Assembly: GCF_001039005.1 (NCBI RefSeq)
Contig: NZ_LDWR01000055.1
Coordinates: forward strand, 186,001-250,000
Length of the DNA stretch: 64,000 nucleotides
Direction of reading: 5' to 3'
From: Burkholderia cepacia
GTDB lineage: Bacteria > Pseudomonadota > Gammaproteobacteria > Burkholderiales > Burkholderiaceae
In this document: one piece after another, positions 48,533-59,915 of the stretch
Numbering within the stretch: position 1 is the first letter of the stretch
Layout of the letters: every line of letters begins with the position of its first letter
Notes under the pieces: generated by a model
What the model saw: the letters and a program-made list of their open reading frames with translations, nothing else
The model's database searches: none
What the model was told of the DNA's origin: nothing
Position numbers and translations under genes: made by a program

Positions 48533-50437
48533 ATGTACGACTTGCTGAAAACCATCGACGACCCGGCGGATTTGCGCCGCCTCGATCGTCGCCAACTGCA
48601 ACCGCTCGCGGATGAACTGCGCGCGTTCGTGCTCGACAGCGTGTCGAAGACGGGCGGCCATTTGTCGTCCAACCTCGGGACGGTCGAGCTGACGATCGCG
48701 TTGCACTACGTGTTCAACACGCCGAACGATCGCATCGTCTGGGATGTGGGCCACCAGACCTATCCGCACAAGATCCTGACGGGCCGCCGCGACCAGATGC
48801 ATTCGCTGCGTCAGTACGACGGGATCTCGGGCTTCCCGCGCCGCAGCGAATCCGAATACGACACATTCGGCACCGCGCATTCGAGCACGTCGATTTCGGC
48901 CGCGCTCGGTATGGCGATCGGCAGCCAGCTGAATGGCGACGACCGCTTCTCGATCGCCGTGATCGGCGACGGCGCGATGACGGCCGGCATGGCGTTCGAG
49001 GCGATGAACAACGCGGGCGTGTCGGAAGACGCGAAGCTGCTCGTGATCCTGAACGACAACGACATGTCGATCTCGCCGCCGGTCGGCGCGCTGAATCGCC
49101 ATCTCGCACGCCTGATGTCGGGCCGCTTCTATGCGGCCGCGCGCGCGGGCGTCGAGCGCGTGCTGAGCGTGGCGCCGCCGGTGCTCGAACTCGCACGCAA
49201 GCTCGAGGAGCATGCGAAGGGCATGGTCGTGCCGGCCACGCTGTTCGAGGAATTCGGCTTCAACTACATCGGCCCGATCGACGGTCACGATCTCGATTCG
49301 CTGATCCCGACGCTGCAGAACATCCGCGAACTGCGCGGCCCGCAGTTCCTGCACGTGGTGACGAAGAAAGGCCAGGGCTACAAGCTTGCCGAAGCCGATC
49401 CCGTGCTTTATCACGGCCCCGGCAAGTTCAATCCGGCCGAAGGCATCAAGCCGTCGCCCACGCCCGCGAAGAAGACGTACACGCAGGTGTTCGGCGAGTG
49501 GCTGTGCGACGAAGCCGAGCGCGATTCGCGCGTCGTCGGCATCACGCCCGCGATGCGCGAAGGCTCGGGCATGGTCGAGTTCGAGAAGCGCTTCAAGGAT
49601 CGCTACTACGACGTCGGCATCGCCGAGCAGCACGCGGTGACGTTCGCGGGTGGCCTCGCGACCGAAGGGCTCAAACCGGTCGTCGCGATCTACTCGACGT
49701 TCCTGCAGCGTGGTTACGACCAGCTGATCCACGACGTCGCGCTGCAGAACCTGCCGGTCGTGTTCGCGATCGACCGCGCGGGCCTCGTCGGCGCGGATGG
49801 CGCGACGCACGCGGGTGCGTACGATCTCGCGTTCATGCGCTGCATCCCGAACATGACGGTCATGACGGCATCCGACGAAAACGAATGCCGCCAGATGCTG
49901 CACACGGCGCTGCAGCAGCCGAACCCGACCGCGGTGCGCTATCCGCGCGGCGCGGGCACGGGCGTGCCGACGGTGAAGGAACTCACCGAAATCCCGCTCG
50001 GCAAGGGTGAAGTGCGTCGCCACACGGCACAGCCGGAAGGCAAGCGCGTCGCGATCCTCGCGTTCGGCACGATGGTCGCACCGTCGCTCGCCGCGGCCGA
50101 GGAACTCGACGCAACCGTCGCGAACATGCGCTTCGTGAAGCCGGTCGATGCCGCGCTCGTGCGCGAACTCGCCGAGACGCACGACTACCTCGTGACGATC
50201 GAGGAAGGCTGCGTGATGGGCGGCGCGGGCTCGGCGTGCGTGGAAGCCCTGATGGAGAGTGGGGTTATCCGACCCGTACTACAATTGGGCCTCCCTGACC
50301 AGTTCGTCGATCACGGCGACCACGCAAAGCTGTTGTCGCAATGCGGCCTCGACGGCGCGGGCATCGCGAAATCGATTCGCGAACGCTTCCTGAACCCGGC
50401 GGCCGATGTCGCCGGTCAGGCGAAGCGCGTCGCGTAA
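48533..50437 (+). CDS. dxs: 1-deoxy-D-xylulose-5-phosphate synthase
   Basis: A 634-residue thiamine-diphosphate enzyme of the MEP pathway (pyruvate plus glyceraldehyde 3-phosphate to DXP). The TPP motif is GDGAMTAGMAFEAMNNAG to NDNDMSI; the pyrimidine-domain Glu lies in DVGIAEQHAVTFAGG; the transketolase C domain ends the protein. Length is standard. ATG at 48533 with GGA upstream; the frame to 48497 adds residues not seen in the family. Third gene of xseB-ispA-dxs, followed by a strong hairpin. Confidence 0.96.
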   Translation: MYDLLKTIDDPADLRRLDRRQLQPLADELRAFVLDSVSKTGGHLSSNLGTVELTIALHYVFNTPNDRIVWDVGHQTYPHKILTGRRDQMHSLRQYDGISGFPRRSESEYDTFGTAHSSTSISAALGMAIGSQLNGDDRFSIAVIGDGAMTAGMAFEAMNNAGVSEDAKLLVILNDNDMSISPPVGALNRHLARLMSGRFYAAARAGVERVLSVAPPVLELARKLEEHAKGMVVPATLFEEFGFNYIGPIDGHDLDSLIPTLQNIRELRGPQFLHVVTKKGQGYKLAEADPVLYHGPGKFNPAEGIKPSPTPAKKTYTQVFGEWLCDEAERDSRVVGITPAMREGSGMVEFEKRFKDRYYDVGIAEQHAVTFAGGLATEGLKPVVAIYSTFLQRGYDQLIHDVALQNLPVVFAIDRAGLVGADGATHAGAYDLAFMRCIPNMTVMTASDENECRQMLHTALQQPNPTAVRYPRGAGTGVPTVKELTEIPLGKGEVRRHTAQPEGKRVAILAFGTMVAPSLAAAEELDATVANMRFVKPVDAALVRELAETHDYLVTIEEGCVMGGAGSACVEALMESGVIRPVLQLGLPDQFVDHGDHAKLLSQCGLDGAGIAKSIRERFLNPAADVAGQAKRVA

Positions 50438-50499
50438 GCTGGCACCGCCCGCGGGCGGTGTTGGTGCGACTGGCGCAACCGGTCTTCATTGATGCGGAA

Positions 50500-50529
50500 A
50501 ACATGGGCCTGCGGGCCCATGTTGCTTTT
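50500..50529 (+). terminator. Terminator after dxs
   Basis: A perfect 10-bp stem AACATGGGCC/GGCCCATGTT with loop TGCG, followed by GCTTTTCC. It ends the xseB-ispA-dxs operon just before the folE2 ribosome site. Confidence 0.75.
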
Positions 50530-50591
50530 CCGGCTGCCGCATGACGCGGCGTGCGCGTTGTCGAACGCGCGGCTTACAAGGATTGAACAAG

Positions 50592-51401
50592 ATGAACCAG
50601 ATGAATCCCGCCTTCGTGATGCCCGACGTGCAGAGCACGGTGGATACCCGCCAGATTCCGATTCAGCGCGTGGGCGTGAAGGCGGTCCGGCATCCGTTGA
50701 CGGTGTGTACCGAAAGCGGCGACGTGCAGCCGACCGTCGGTGTCTGGAATCTCGATGTGCGTCTGCCGGCCGACCAGAAGGGCACGCACATGTCGCGCTT
50801 CGTCGCGCTGCTCGAAGAGAACCGCGCGCCGCTGACGGTCGAGCGTTTCCGCACGATGCTCGCGTCGATGCTCGAGAAACTCGAAGCCGAGGCCGGCCGT
50901 ATCGAGGTGACGTTTCCGTATTTCGTGAACAAGACGGCGCCGGTGTCCGGCGTGCAGAGCCTGCTCGATTATGAAGTGACGCTTGCGGGCGAAAGCCGCA
51001 ACGGCGACACGCGCCTGTTCCTGAAGGTGCTCGTGCCCGTGACGAGCCTGTGCCCGTGCTCGAAGAAGATCTCGCAGTACGGCGCGCACAACCAGCGCTC
51101 GCACGTGACGATCGATGCCGAACTCGCGGGCGACCTGCCGGTCGAGGCGCTGATCCGCATCGCCGAAGAAGAGGCGTCGTGCGAGCTGTGGGGCCTGCTG
51201 AAGCGCCCGGACGAGAAGTTCGTCACCGAGCGTGCATACGAGAACCCGAAGTTCGTCGAGGATCTCGTGCGCGATGTCGCGCAGCGTCTCGATGCGGACG
51301 AGCGCGTCGTTGCGTACGTGCTCGAAGCCGAGAACTTCGAATCGATCCACAATCACAGCGCGTATGCGCTGATCGAACGCGACAAGCGGCTAGCGGCATA
51401 A
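50592..51401 (+). CDS. folE2: GTP cyclohydrolase I, FolE2 type
   Basis: A 269-residue type IB GTP cyclohydrolase. The metal ligand Cys sits in SLCPCSKKISQYGAHNQRSH, and the FESIHNHSAYA segment near the C-terminus is characteristic of FolE2. It makes dihydroneopterin triphosphate, the first step of folate (and queuosine) synthesis, and works with metals other than Zn2+. In many bacteria folE2 is induced by zinc shortage, but no Zur-like palindrome is evident here. ATG at 50592 follows AAGGA. Confidence 0.92.
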   Translation: MNQMNPAFVMPDVQSTVDTRQIPIQRVGVKAVRHPLTVCTESGDVQPTVGVWNLDVRLPADQKGTHMSRFVALLEENRAPLTVERFRTMLASMLEKLEAEAGRIEVTFPYFVNKTAPVSGVQSLLDYEVTLAGESRNGDTRLFLKVLVPVTSLCPCSKKISQYGAHNQRSHVTIDAELAGDLPVEALIRIAEEEASCELWGLLKRPDEKFVTERAYENPKFVEDLVRDVAQRLDADERVVAYVLEAENFESIHNHSAYALIERDKRLAA

Positions 51402-51427
51402 CGCCGCGGCGTTTTGTCGCGCCGATG

Positions 51428-51457
51428 AAAAAGGCCGCTCGTTTGAGCGGCCTTTTT
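51428..51457. terminator. Bidirectional intrinsic terminator between folE2 and tsaD
   Basis: AAAAAGGCCGCTC and GAGCGGCCTTTTT form a 13-bp stem around GTTT. The A- and T-runs flank the stem on both sides, suitable for both convergent genes. Confidence 0.92.
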
Positions 51458-51488
51458 GTTGTTCTGCCTGGGCGTCGCGTTGTGCGGC

Positions 51489-52529
51489 TCAGCGTGCGAG
51501 CGATGCGAGATCCCAGCGCGGCTTTACCGTGAATGCGTAGTCGGCATTCGCCTGCTCGGGCCAGCGCGCGAGCCGCAATGCGCCGGCGAGCGCGATCATC
51601 GCGCCGTTGTCGGTGCACAGCGCGAGATCGGGGTAATGCACGTTGAAGCCGCGTTTCGCGGCGGCGGCCGACAGCGCGTCGCGCAACTGACGGTTTGCGC
51701 CGACGCCGCCCGCGACCACGAGGCGCTTGAGCTTCGTTTTCTTCAGCGCCGCGAGCGACTTCGCGACGAGCACGTCGACGGCCGCGTCGACGAAGCCGCG
51801 CGCGAGGTCGGCCTTCGCGCGTTCGAGCGCTTCACCGGTCAGCTGCGCCGCTTCGAACTTCTTCATCTGCGTGAGCACGGCCGTCTTCAGGCCGCTGAAG
51901 CTGAAGTCGAGATCGCCCGAGTGCAGCATCGGGCGGGGCAGCACGACCGCGCCCGGCGTGCCCGTTTCAGCGAGCTTCGACACTTCCGGGCCGCCCGGAT
52001 AGCCGAGGCCGATCAGCTTCGCCGTCTTGTCGAATGCTTCGCCGGCCGCGTCGTCGAGCGTTTCGCCGAGCGTCTCGTACACGCCGACGTCGGTCACGCG
52101 CATCAGTTGCGTGTGGCCGCCGGAAACCAGCAGCGCGACGAACGGGAACGGCGGCGGCTCCGCGACGAGCAGCGGCGACAGCAGGTGGCCTTCGAGGTGA
52201 TGGATGCCGACGGTCGGCTTGTTCCAGGCGAGCGCGAGCGCATTCGCGATGCTCGCGCCGACCAGCAGCGCGCCGGCGAGGCCGGGGCCTTGCGTGAACG
52301 CGATCGCGTCGATGTCGTCGCGGCGCGTGCCGCTTTGCGCCATCACTTCCTCGAGCAGCGGCAGCGCGCGGCGGATGTGGTCGCGCGATGCGAGTTCGGG
52401 CACGACGCCGCCGTAGTCGCGGTGCATCGCGATCTGCGAGTGGAGCGCGTGTGCGAGCAGGCCGCGCTGCGTGTCGTAGAGCGCGAGGCCGGTTTCGTCA
52501 CAGGAGCTTTCGATGCCGAGAACGAGCAT
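51489..52529 (-). CDS. tsaD: tRNA N6-adenosine threonylcarbamoyltransferase
   Basis: A 346-residue TsaD (Gcp), part of the machinery that forms t6A37 on ANN-decoding tRNAs. The start region MLVLGIESSCDETGLAL, the metal-binding HLEGHLLSP and the nucleotide-binding VSGGHTQLM are present. ATG at 52529 gives the family N-terminus; a longer frame to 52661 is rejected. Convergent with folE2, divergent from the BaiN-type flavoprotein gene 130 bp away. Length equals that of other TsaD proteins. Confidence 0.96.
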   Translation of the reverse strand: MLVLGIESSCDETGLALYDTQRGLLAHALHSQIAMHRDYGGVVPELASRDHIRRALPLLEEVMAQSGTRRDDIDAIAFTQGPGLAGALLVGASIANALALAWNKPTVGIHHLEGHLLSPLLVAEPPPFPFVALLVSGGHTQLMRVTDVGVYETLGETLDDAAGEAFDKTAKLIGLGYPGGPEVSKLAETGTPGAVVLPRPMLHSGDLDFSFSGLKTAVLTQMKKFEAAQLTGEALERAKADLARGFVDAAVDVLVAKSLAALKKTKLKRLVVAGGVGANRQLRDALSAAAAKRGFNVHYPDLALCTDNGAMIALAGALRLARWPEQANADYAFTVKPRWDLASLAR

Positions 52530-52659
52530 GGGTGCGGGCGGGGCGCGCCGTATCGAGCGCGCCGCAGGAAGGTCAACGTAACCGGAAATTATAGCAGGCG
52601 AGGGCCGGCCGCCGCTGGCTGCGGCCCGGGCCCGATGCCGGGCAGGTACAATCCGCGCC

Positions 52660-53880
52660 ATGGAAACTTATGACATCGCCGTGATCGGCGCGGGCGCCGC
52701 CGGGATGATGAGCGCCGCGGTCGCCGGGCAGCTCGGCCGCCGCGTCGTGCTGATCGATCACGCGCCGCGGCTCGCCGAGAAAATCCGCATCTCGGGTGGC
52801 GGCCGCTGCAACTTCACGAACCTGTACGCAGGCCCCGACAACTACCTGTCGTCGAATCCGCATTTCGCGCGCTCGGCGCTGGCGCGCTATACGCCGCGCG
52901 ACTTCCTCGGGCTGCTCAAACGCCATCACGTGACCTGGCACGAAAAGCACAAGGGCCAGCTCTTTTGCGACCACGGCAGCGACGCGGTCATCGATGTGCT
53001 GAAGCACGAGTGCGATGCGGGCGGCGTCGCGTGGCGCCGGCCGGTCGTCGTCGACGCGGTGCGTCACGCACCGTCCGACGGCTTTACGCTCGACACGCAG
53101 CAGGCGGGGCCGATCGGTGCGCGCGCACTGATCATCGCGACCGGCGGCCTGTCGATCCCGAAGATCGGCGCGACCGACTTCGGCTACCGGCTCGCAAAGC
53201 AGTTCGGCCACAAGCTCATCGATACGCGGCCCGCGCTCGTGCCGCTCACGTTCGCGCAGCAGGACTGGGAGCCGTTCGCGGCGTTGTCCGGCGTATCGCT
53301 CGAAGTGCGCGTGTCGACCGGCGACAAGAAGCGCGGCGGCGAATTCGTCGAGGACCTGCTGCTGACCCACCGCGGCCTGTCCGGGCCCGGCATTCTGCAG
53401 ATCTCGAGCTACTGGCAGCCTGGCGACCCGATCCGCGTCGACCTGCTGCCGCAGCGCGACACGGTGGCCGACCTGCTCGACGCGAAGCGCACGTCGAAAC
53501 GCCAGATCGGTTCGCTGCTCGCGGACTGGGTGCCGTCGCGCCTCGCGCATGCATGGCTCGACACGCATCGCGTCGCGGCCGACGCGCGGCTTGCAGACCT
53601 ACCCGACAAGACGTTGCGCCAGATCGGCGACGCGCTGTCCGGCTGGACGCTGACACCGAACGGCACCGAGGGCTACAAGAAGGCCGAGGTGACGAAGGGC
53701 GGCGTCGATACGCGGGAACTGTCGTCGGCGACGATGATGAGCGCGCGGGTGCCGGGGCTGTACTTCATCGGCGAGGCGGTGGACGTGACGGGCTGGCTCG
53801 GCGGCTACAACTTCCAGTGGGCGTGGGCGTCCGGCACGGCGGCCGGGCAGGCCGCGGCGGAGTATTCGCGGGGCGCGTGA
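52660..53880 (+). CDS. BaiN/YhiN-family FAD-dependent oxidoreductase
   Basis: A 406-residue flavoprotein (HI0933/YhiN group). The N-terminal FAD fold is VIGAGAAGMMSAAVAGQLG, with the second nucleotide site SGGGRCNFTN typical of the family. The C-terminal end GWLGGYNFQWAWASGTAAGQ is conserved in the group. A relative, BaiN, reduces bile-acid intermediates; here the substrate is unknown. ATG at 52660 divergent from tsaD. Ends 106 bp before rpsU. Confidence 0.86.
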   Translation: METYDIAVIGAGAAGMMSAAVAGQLGRRVVLIDHAPRLAEKIRISGGGRCNFTNLYAGPDNYLSSNPHFARSALARYTPRDFLGLLKRHHVTWHEKHKGQLFCDHGSDAVIDVLKHECDAGGVAWRRPVVVDAVRHAPSDGFTLDTQQAGPIGARALIIATGGLSIPKIGATDFGYRLAKQFGHKLIDTRPALVPLTFAQQDWEPFAALSGVSLEVRVSTGDKKRGGEFVEDLLLTHRGLSGPGILQISSYWQPGDPIRVDLLPQRDTVADLLDAKRTSKRQIGSLLADWVPSRLAHAWLDTHRVAADARLADLPDKTLRQIGDALSGWTLTPNGTEGYKKAEVTKGGVDTRELSSATMMSARVPGLYFIGEAVDVTGWLGGYNFQWAWASGTAAGQAAAEYSRGA

Positions 53881-53938
53881 CATGCCCGGCAAGCCTGGTT
53901 TTAGCGGGACCAGGCCCCGTGCCTTTGAGCAATCGCTC

Positions 53939-53947
53939 TGCTATACT
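53939..53947 (+). promoter_or_regulatory. Extended -10 promoter of rpsU
   Basis: TGCTATACT, i.e. TG-N-TATACT, lies 40 bp before the rpsU start, with no convincing -35. Extended -10 promoters suit this. It would drive the macromolecular synthesis operon. Confidence 0.5.
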
Positions 53948-53986
53948 CGGTAGTCTTTCCCTGCAAACCTTTATTCGTGTCGGATC

Positions 53987-54199
53987 ATGACGATCATTCG
54001 CGTTAAAGAGAACGAGCCGTTCGAAGTTGCAATGCGTCGCTTCAAGCGCACGATCGAGAAGAACGGTTTGTTGACCGAACTTCGTGCGCGCGAGTTTTTC
54101 GAGAAGCCGACCGCGGAGCGCAAGCGCAAGAAGGCTGCTGCGGTGAAGCGTCATTACAAGCGTATCCGCAGCCAGACGTTGCCGAAGAAGTTGTACTGA
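53987..54199 (+). CDS. rpsU: 30S ribosomal protein S21
   Basis: A 70-residue S21, with MTIIRVKENEPFEVAMRRFKR and the basic terminal KKAAAVKRHYKRIRSQTLPK. It helps 30S initiation by binding near the anti-Shine-Dalgarno region. First gene of the rpsU-yqeY-dnaG-rpoD block. A terminator or attenuator follows before yqeY, as in other macromolecular synthesis operons, so more S21 can be made than the downstream proteins. No strong Shine-Dalgarno precedes its ATG, which is notable for this gene. Confidence 0.97.
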   Translation: MTIIRVKENEPFEVAMRRFKRTIEKNGLLTELRAREFFEKPTAERKRKKAAAVKRHYKRIRSQTLPKKLY

Positions 54200-54350
54200 A
54201 CAATTGGGCGCCGCGCGATTCGCCAAGCGGCGCACCGGCGACTTCGTGCGATCGGGCGCGATCACGGACGATCAAGCGCAATCGTGCAGCCGGTCGGGAA
54301 ACCGCTCAGTTGACCGATCAGGCAGCGAGCCGCCGATGCCGGATTCGAGC

Positions 54351-54384
54351 AACCCGCTTGAGACACTGTCCCAAGCGGGTTTTT
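54351..54384 (+). terminator. Terminator or attenuator after rpsU
   Basis: A 10-bp stem AACCCGCTTG/CAAGCGGGTT with an 11-base loop is followed by TTTTG. It lies in the 238-bp gap between rpsU and yqeY, where many bacteria place an attenuator that sets the ratio of S21 to DnaG and RpoD. Confidence 0.75.
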
Positions 54385-54437
54385 GTGTTGACGCCTGTTC
54401 GCGGGCGTCGGATTCACGTTTCCATCCCGGGTGAAAG

Positions 54438-54884
54438 ATGAGTTTGAAAGAGCAGATCAGCGAAGACATGAAGACCGCGATGCGCGCGAAGGACAGCGAG
54501 CGCCTGTCGACGATTCGACTGCTGATGGCCGCGATCAAGCAGCGCGAGGTCGATGATCGGGTCACGCTCGACGACGCGGGCATCACGGCCGTGATCGACA
54601 AGATGATCAAGCAGCGCAAGGATTCGATCAGCCAGTTCCAGGCCGCCAGCCGTGACGACCTCGTCGCGAAGGAGCAGGCCGAACTGGTCGTGCTGGGCGC
54701 CTACATGCCCGCGCAACTGTCGGACGCCGAAGTGGCGGCCGAAGTCCAGGCGGCGGTCGCGCAAACCGGCGCAGCCGGCCCGCAGGACATGGGCAAGGTG
54801 ATGGGCGTGCTGAAGGGCAAGCTCGCGGGCCGTGCCGACATGACGGCCGTTTCCGCGCAGGTCAAGGCCGCGCTCACCAAGTAA
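54438..54884 (+). CDS. GatB/YqeY domain protein
   Basis: A 148-residue YqeY-family protein, with MSLKEQISEDMKTAMRAKDSE at the start and the C-terminal GatB/YqeY helical bundle (QDMGKVMGVLKGKLAGRADM). The domain is also found at the end of the amidotransferase subunit GatB, where it contacts tRNA; the free protein's job is not established. Its place between rpsU and dnaG is conserved in this lineage. ATG at 54438 follows GGGTGAAAG. Confidence 0.93.
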   Translation: MSLKEQISEDMKTAMRAKDSERLSTIRLLMAAIKQREVDDRVTLDDAGITAVIDKMIKQRKDSISQFQAASRDDLVAKEQAELVVLGAYMPAQLSDAEVAAEVQAAVAQTGAAGPQDMGKVMGVLKGKLAGRADMTAVSAQVKAALTK

Positions 54885-54954
54885 AACCCGCTCCCGGCGC
54901 GCTCAGCGATGCGTGCGCCGGGCATCGTATTGTCTTTTTTCGCTCGATCCCACG

Positions 54955-56829
54955 GTGATTCCGCATTCGTTCCTGCAGGATTTGCTGAACCGCGTCGATA
55001 TCGTCGACGTGGTGGGTCGGTACGTGCAGCTCAAGAAGGGCGGCGCCAATTTCATGGGGCTGTGCCCGTTCCATAACGAGAAGAGCCCGTCGTTTACCGT
55101 CAGCCCGACCAAGCAGTTCTATCACTGCTTCGGTTGCGGCGCGCACGGCACGGCGATCGGCTTCCTGATGGAACACGCGGGGCTCACGTTCCCGGAGGCA
55201 GTGCAGGAACTCGCGCAATCCGTCGGGCTGACCGTGCCCCACGAGCCGTCGATGCGCGGCGGTGGGGGCGGAGGCGGTGGCGGCGACTATCCGGCGCCCG
55301 TGTCGAAATCGGTTGCGACCGCATTGTCCGACGCGATGTCCACCGCGTGCGACTACTACCGCAAGCAGCTGCGCGGCGCGACCGTCGCGATCCAGTATCT
55401 GAAGAACCGGGGCCTGACCGGCGAGATCGCCGCGCGCTTCGGGCTCGGTTATGCGCCGGACGGCTGGCAGAACCTCGAAACCGCGTTCCCGGACTATCGC
55501 GACGAGTCGCTGGTCGAGTCGGGGCTCGTGATCGTCAGCGAGAAAACCGATGCGCAGGGCACCGCGCGCCGCTACGACCGGTTCCGCGAACGGATCATGT
55601 TCCCGATCCGCAACGTGAAGGGGCAGGTGATCGGCTTCGGCGGGCGCGTGCTCGGCAGCGGCGAGCCGAAGTACCTGAACTCGCCCGAAACGCCGCTGTT
55701 CAATAAAGGCAGCGAGCTGTACGGCTTGTTCGAGGCGCGGCTCGCGATTCGCGAGCGCAAGTACGTGCTGGTCGTCGAGGGTTACATGGACGTCGTCGCG
55801 CTTGCGCAGCTCGGTTTCCCGAACGCGGTCGCGACGCTCGGCACCGCGTGCACGCCGATTCACGTGCAGAAGCTGCTGCGCCAGACCGACACAGTTATTT
55901 TCAGTTTCGACGGCGATTCGGCCGGGCGGCGTGCGGCCCGGCGTGCGCTCGAGGCGTGCCTGCCGCACGCGGCGGACAACCGTACGATCCGGTTCCTTTT
56001 TCTGCCGACCGAGCACGACCCGGACAGCTATGTCCGCGAGTTCGGCGCGGAGGCGTTCTCCGAGCAGGTCGAGCGCGCGATGCCGCTGTCGCAATTTCTG
56101 CTGAACGAAGCAATTGCCGGCAAGGCGCTCGATCAGCCGGAAGGCCGCGCGAAGGCGCTGTTCGACGCGAAGCCGCTGCTGCAGGCGCTGCCCGCGAACG
56201 CGTTGCGCGCGCAGATCATGCACATGTTCGCCGATCGTCTCGATATCCCGTTCGAAGAAGTCGCGGGGCTGTCCGACGTCGATACGCGGATCGCGGCGCC
56301 GCCGCGCCAGGCGCCTGCGCGCAGCGAACGGCGTCGCGTGACGGACAGCGAAAAGCGTGCGCTGCGCACGCTGGTGATGCATCCGCGTATCGCGTCGCAG
56401 CTCGACGACGAACAGATTGCGACCCTGCGCGCGTTGCCGCGCATCGGCGAACTGTTCGCCGAAGTCGTCGACCATGCGCGCGCGCTGGGCGACGGCGCGG
56501 AGTTCCGGCTGCTGTCGGATGTCCTGCGGACCTCCTCGAATGGGGCGACTTACGAGGAAATCTTCCGCGAAATTCTGGACTATGATGAAAACGTCCGCGA
56601 TTTGCTGTTACAGAATCCGGAAGACGAGACGGTGCCCGAGCGGCAGCGTGAACAGGAACGGATCGCGGGGGAGGAGTTGCAGGCTGCGGTGCTCAAGATG
56701 CGCTATGACGCCTGCTGCGACCGGCTTGACCGGCTGGCGCGGCAATCCACCTTCACACCCGAGGAATTGGCCGAACTGACGGAATTGAACCAGCAGCGAA
56801 CCGACATGAAGCGTCGACTCGGGCTGTAG
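54955..56829 (+). CDS. dnaG: DNA primase DnaG
   Basis: A 624-residue primase. The N-terminal zinc-binding domain is CPFHNEKSPSF ... CFGCGAHG (Cys/His ligands), a Gly-rich linker (GGGGGGGGG near residue 103) precedes the RNA polymerase core, and the Toprim motifs are VVEGYMDVVAL and FSFDGDSAGRRAA. The C-terminal DnaB-binding domain follows from about 480. I chose the GTG at 54955, which gives the family start MIPHSFLQDLL; an ATG 14 codons upstream (54913) is also open but lacks a ribosome site. Between yqeY and rpoD in the macromolecular synthesis operon. Confidence 0.95.
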   Translation: MIPHSFLQDLLNRVDIVDVVGRYVQLKKGGANFMGLCPFHNEKSPSFTVSPTKQFYHCFGCGAHGTAIGFLMEHAGLTFPEAVQELAQSVGLTVPHEPSMRGGGGGGGGGDYPAPVSKSVATALSDAMSTACDYYRKQLRGATVAIQYLKNRGLTGEIAARFGLGYAPDGWQNLETAFPDYRDESLVESGLVIVSEKTDAQGTARRYDRFRERIMFPIRNVKGQVIGFGGRVLGSGEPKYLNSPETPLFNKGSELYGLFEARLAIRERKYVLVVEGYMDVVALAQLGFPNAVATLGTACTPIHVQKLLRQTDTVIFSFDGDSAGRRAARRALEACLPHAADNRTIRFLFLPTEHDPDSYVREFGAEAFSEQVERAMPLSQFLLNEAIAGKALDQPEGRAKALFDAKPLLQALPANALRAQIMHMFADRLDIPFEEVAGLSDVDTRIAAPPRQAPARSERRRVTDSEKRALRTLVMHPRIASQLDDEQIATLRALPRIGELFAEVVDHARALGDGAEFRLLSDVLRTSSNGATYEEIFREILDYDENVRDLLLQNPEDETVPERQREQERIAGEELQAAVLKMRYDACCDRLDRLARQSTFTPEELAELTELNQQRTDMKRRLGL

Positions 56830-56835
56830 GCGGCC

Positions 56836-56858
56836 GGGGCGCTTAGAGAGGGCGCCCC
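56836..56858. terminator. Short stem-loop between dnaG and rpoD
   Basis: GGGGCGC and GCGCCCC form a 7-bp stem with a 9-base loop, seven bases after the dnaG stop codon. No U-tract; may be an RNA-processing or stability element rather than a terminator. Confidence 0.35.
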
Positions 56859-56862
56859 AGCG

Positions 56863-56871
56863 TGCTATAAT
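56863..56871 (+). promoter_or_regulatory. Extended -10 promoter of rpoD
   Basis: TGCTATAAT (TG-N-TATAAT) with the -10 at 56866-56871 sits 47 bp before the rpoD ATG, so rpoD has its own promoter in addition to read-through from dnaG. Confidence 0.6.
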
Positions 56872-56917
56872 ATAAGGTTTCCAGCGGTTTGTTTTCTAAG
56901 CAGAGGCGAGAATCGCG

Positions 56918-59335
<2,418 letters not shown>

Positions 59336-59355
59336 TTTCCAGCGTCTCTCCTGCG

Positions 59356-59400
59356 AACGCCGCCGGTATCCGTGTGATGCCGGTGGCGTTTGTCTCTTTT
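59356..59400 (+). terminator. rpoD intrinsic terminator
   Basis: AACGCCGCCGGTAT and ATGCCGGTGGCGTT pair over 14 positions (two non-Watson-Crick) with a 7-base loop, then TGTCTCTTTT. It lies just after the rpoD stop. Confidence 0.8.
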
Positions 59401-59473
59401 GCTGTCTTTGTTGTTACAATGCCGGCCCGGCTTCTTTGCCGGGGCTGCGTGTAGCACGCTTCGCTTCTCATCA

Positions 59474-59549
59474 GGGCTTGTAGCTCAGCGGTTAGAGCAG
59501 TCGACTCATAATCGATTGGTCGCGGGTTCGAACCCCGCCGGGCCCACCA
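59474..59549 (+). tRNA. tRNA-Ile2 (CAU anticodon)
   Basis: A 76-nt tRNA with encoded CCA. Acceptor GGGCTTG pairs with CGGGCCC, the anticodon loop is CTCATAA with CAT at 59507-59509, and the T arm is GCGGG-TTCGAAC-CCCGC. The D arm, anticodon stem GTCGA/TCGAT and variable loop TGGTC match the minor isoleucine tRNA that TilS converts to lysidine at C34 to read AUA, not elongator Met tRNA, although both carry CAU. Single gene, 138 bp after rpoD. The region downstream of it is compositionally different, so this tRNA could be an island insertion site. Confidence 0.88.
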
Positions 59550-59583
59550 CATTCCGTTCCGAGGTTAGCCGAGGAAAATTCGA

Positions 59584-59617
59584 AACCCGTGATGCCGCAA
59601 GGCTTCACGGGTTTTTT
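59584..59617 (+). terminator. tRNA terminator
   Basis: AACCCGTGA and TCACGGGTT form a 9-bp stem with a 12-base loop, followed by TTTT, 35 bp after the tRNA CCA end. Confidence 0.88.
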
Positions 59618-59915
59618 GTTTCTCGGGGTGTCCGGGTGGTTTCGTAGGCAGCCGGTATGCCTCTCAGGCATCGGGCCATGTCGAGACGGCATCACGCCGT
59701 CCGGCCCGATCGTTTAAGATCGACGACTGTCGGTAATCTCACGAACTCGACCAAACTGGCTCCGCCCAACCGGACACCGGCTTCATCAAGCCGATGCGCT
59801 GGCCACAAGCCGTTCGTTCCTCCAGCAACAACTCAACTCTCCATGCCGGCTTTCCGTATGTCGACGCGACGATTGCATTCATTCCGATCGAATTCTTCTT
59901 GTTAGGAAATATGTG

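Noticed and set aside
47342..50182. A 946-codon minus-strand frame across xseB, ispA and dxs
   Set aside because: Antisense to three certain genes, Arg/His-rich, no recognisable domain.
59474..59549. Reading the CAU tRNA as elongator or initiator Met tRNA
   Set aside because: The D arm, anticodon stem and variable loop match the lysidine-modified Ile2 tRNA better; it also lacks the initiator's 1:72 mismatch.
59584..59617. The repeat after the tRNA as a phage attachment site
   Set aside because: It is an ordinary intrinsic terminator hairpin with a T-run, not a duplicate of the tRNA 3' end; no second copy is visible in the window.
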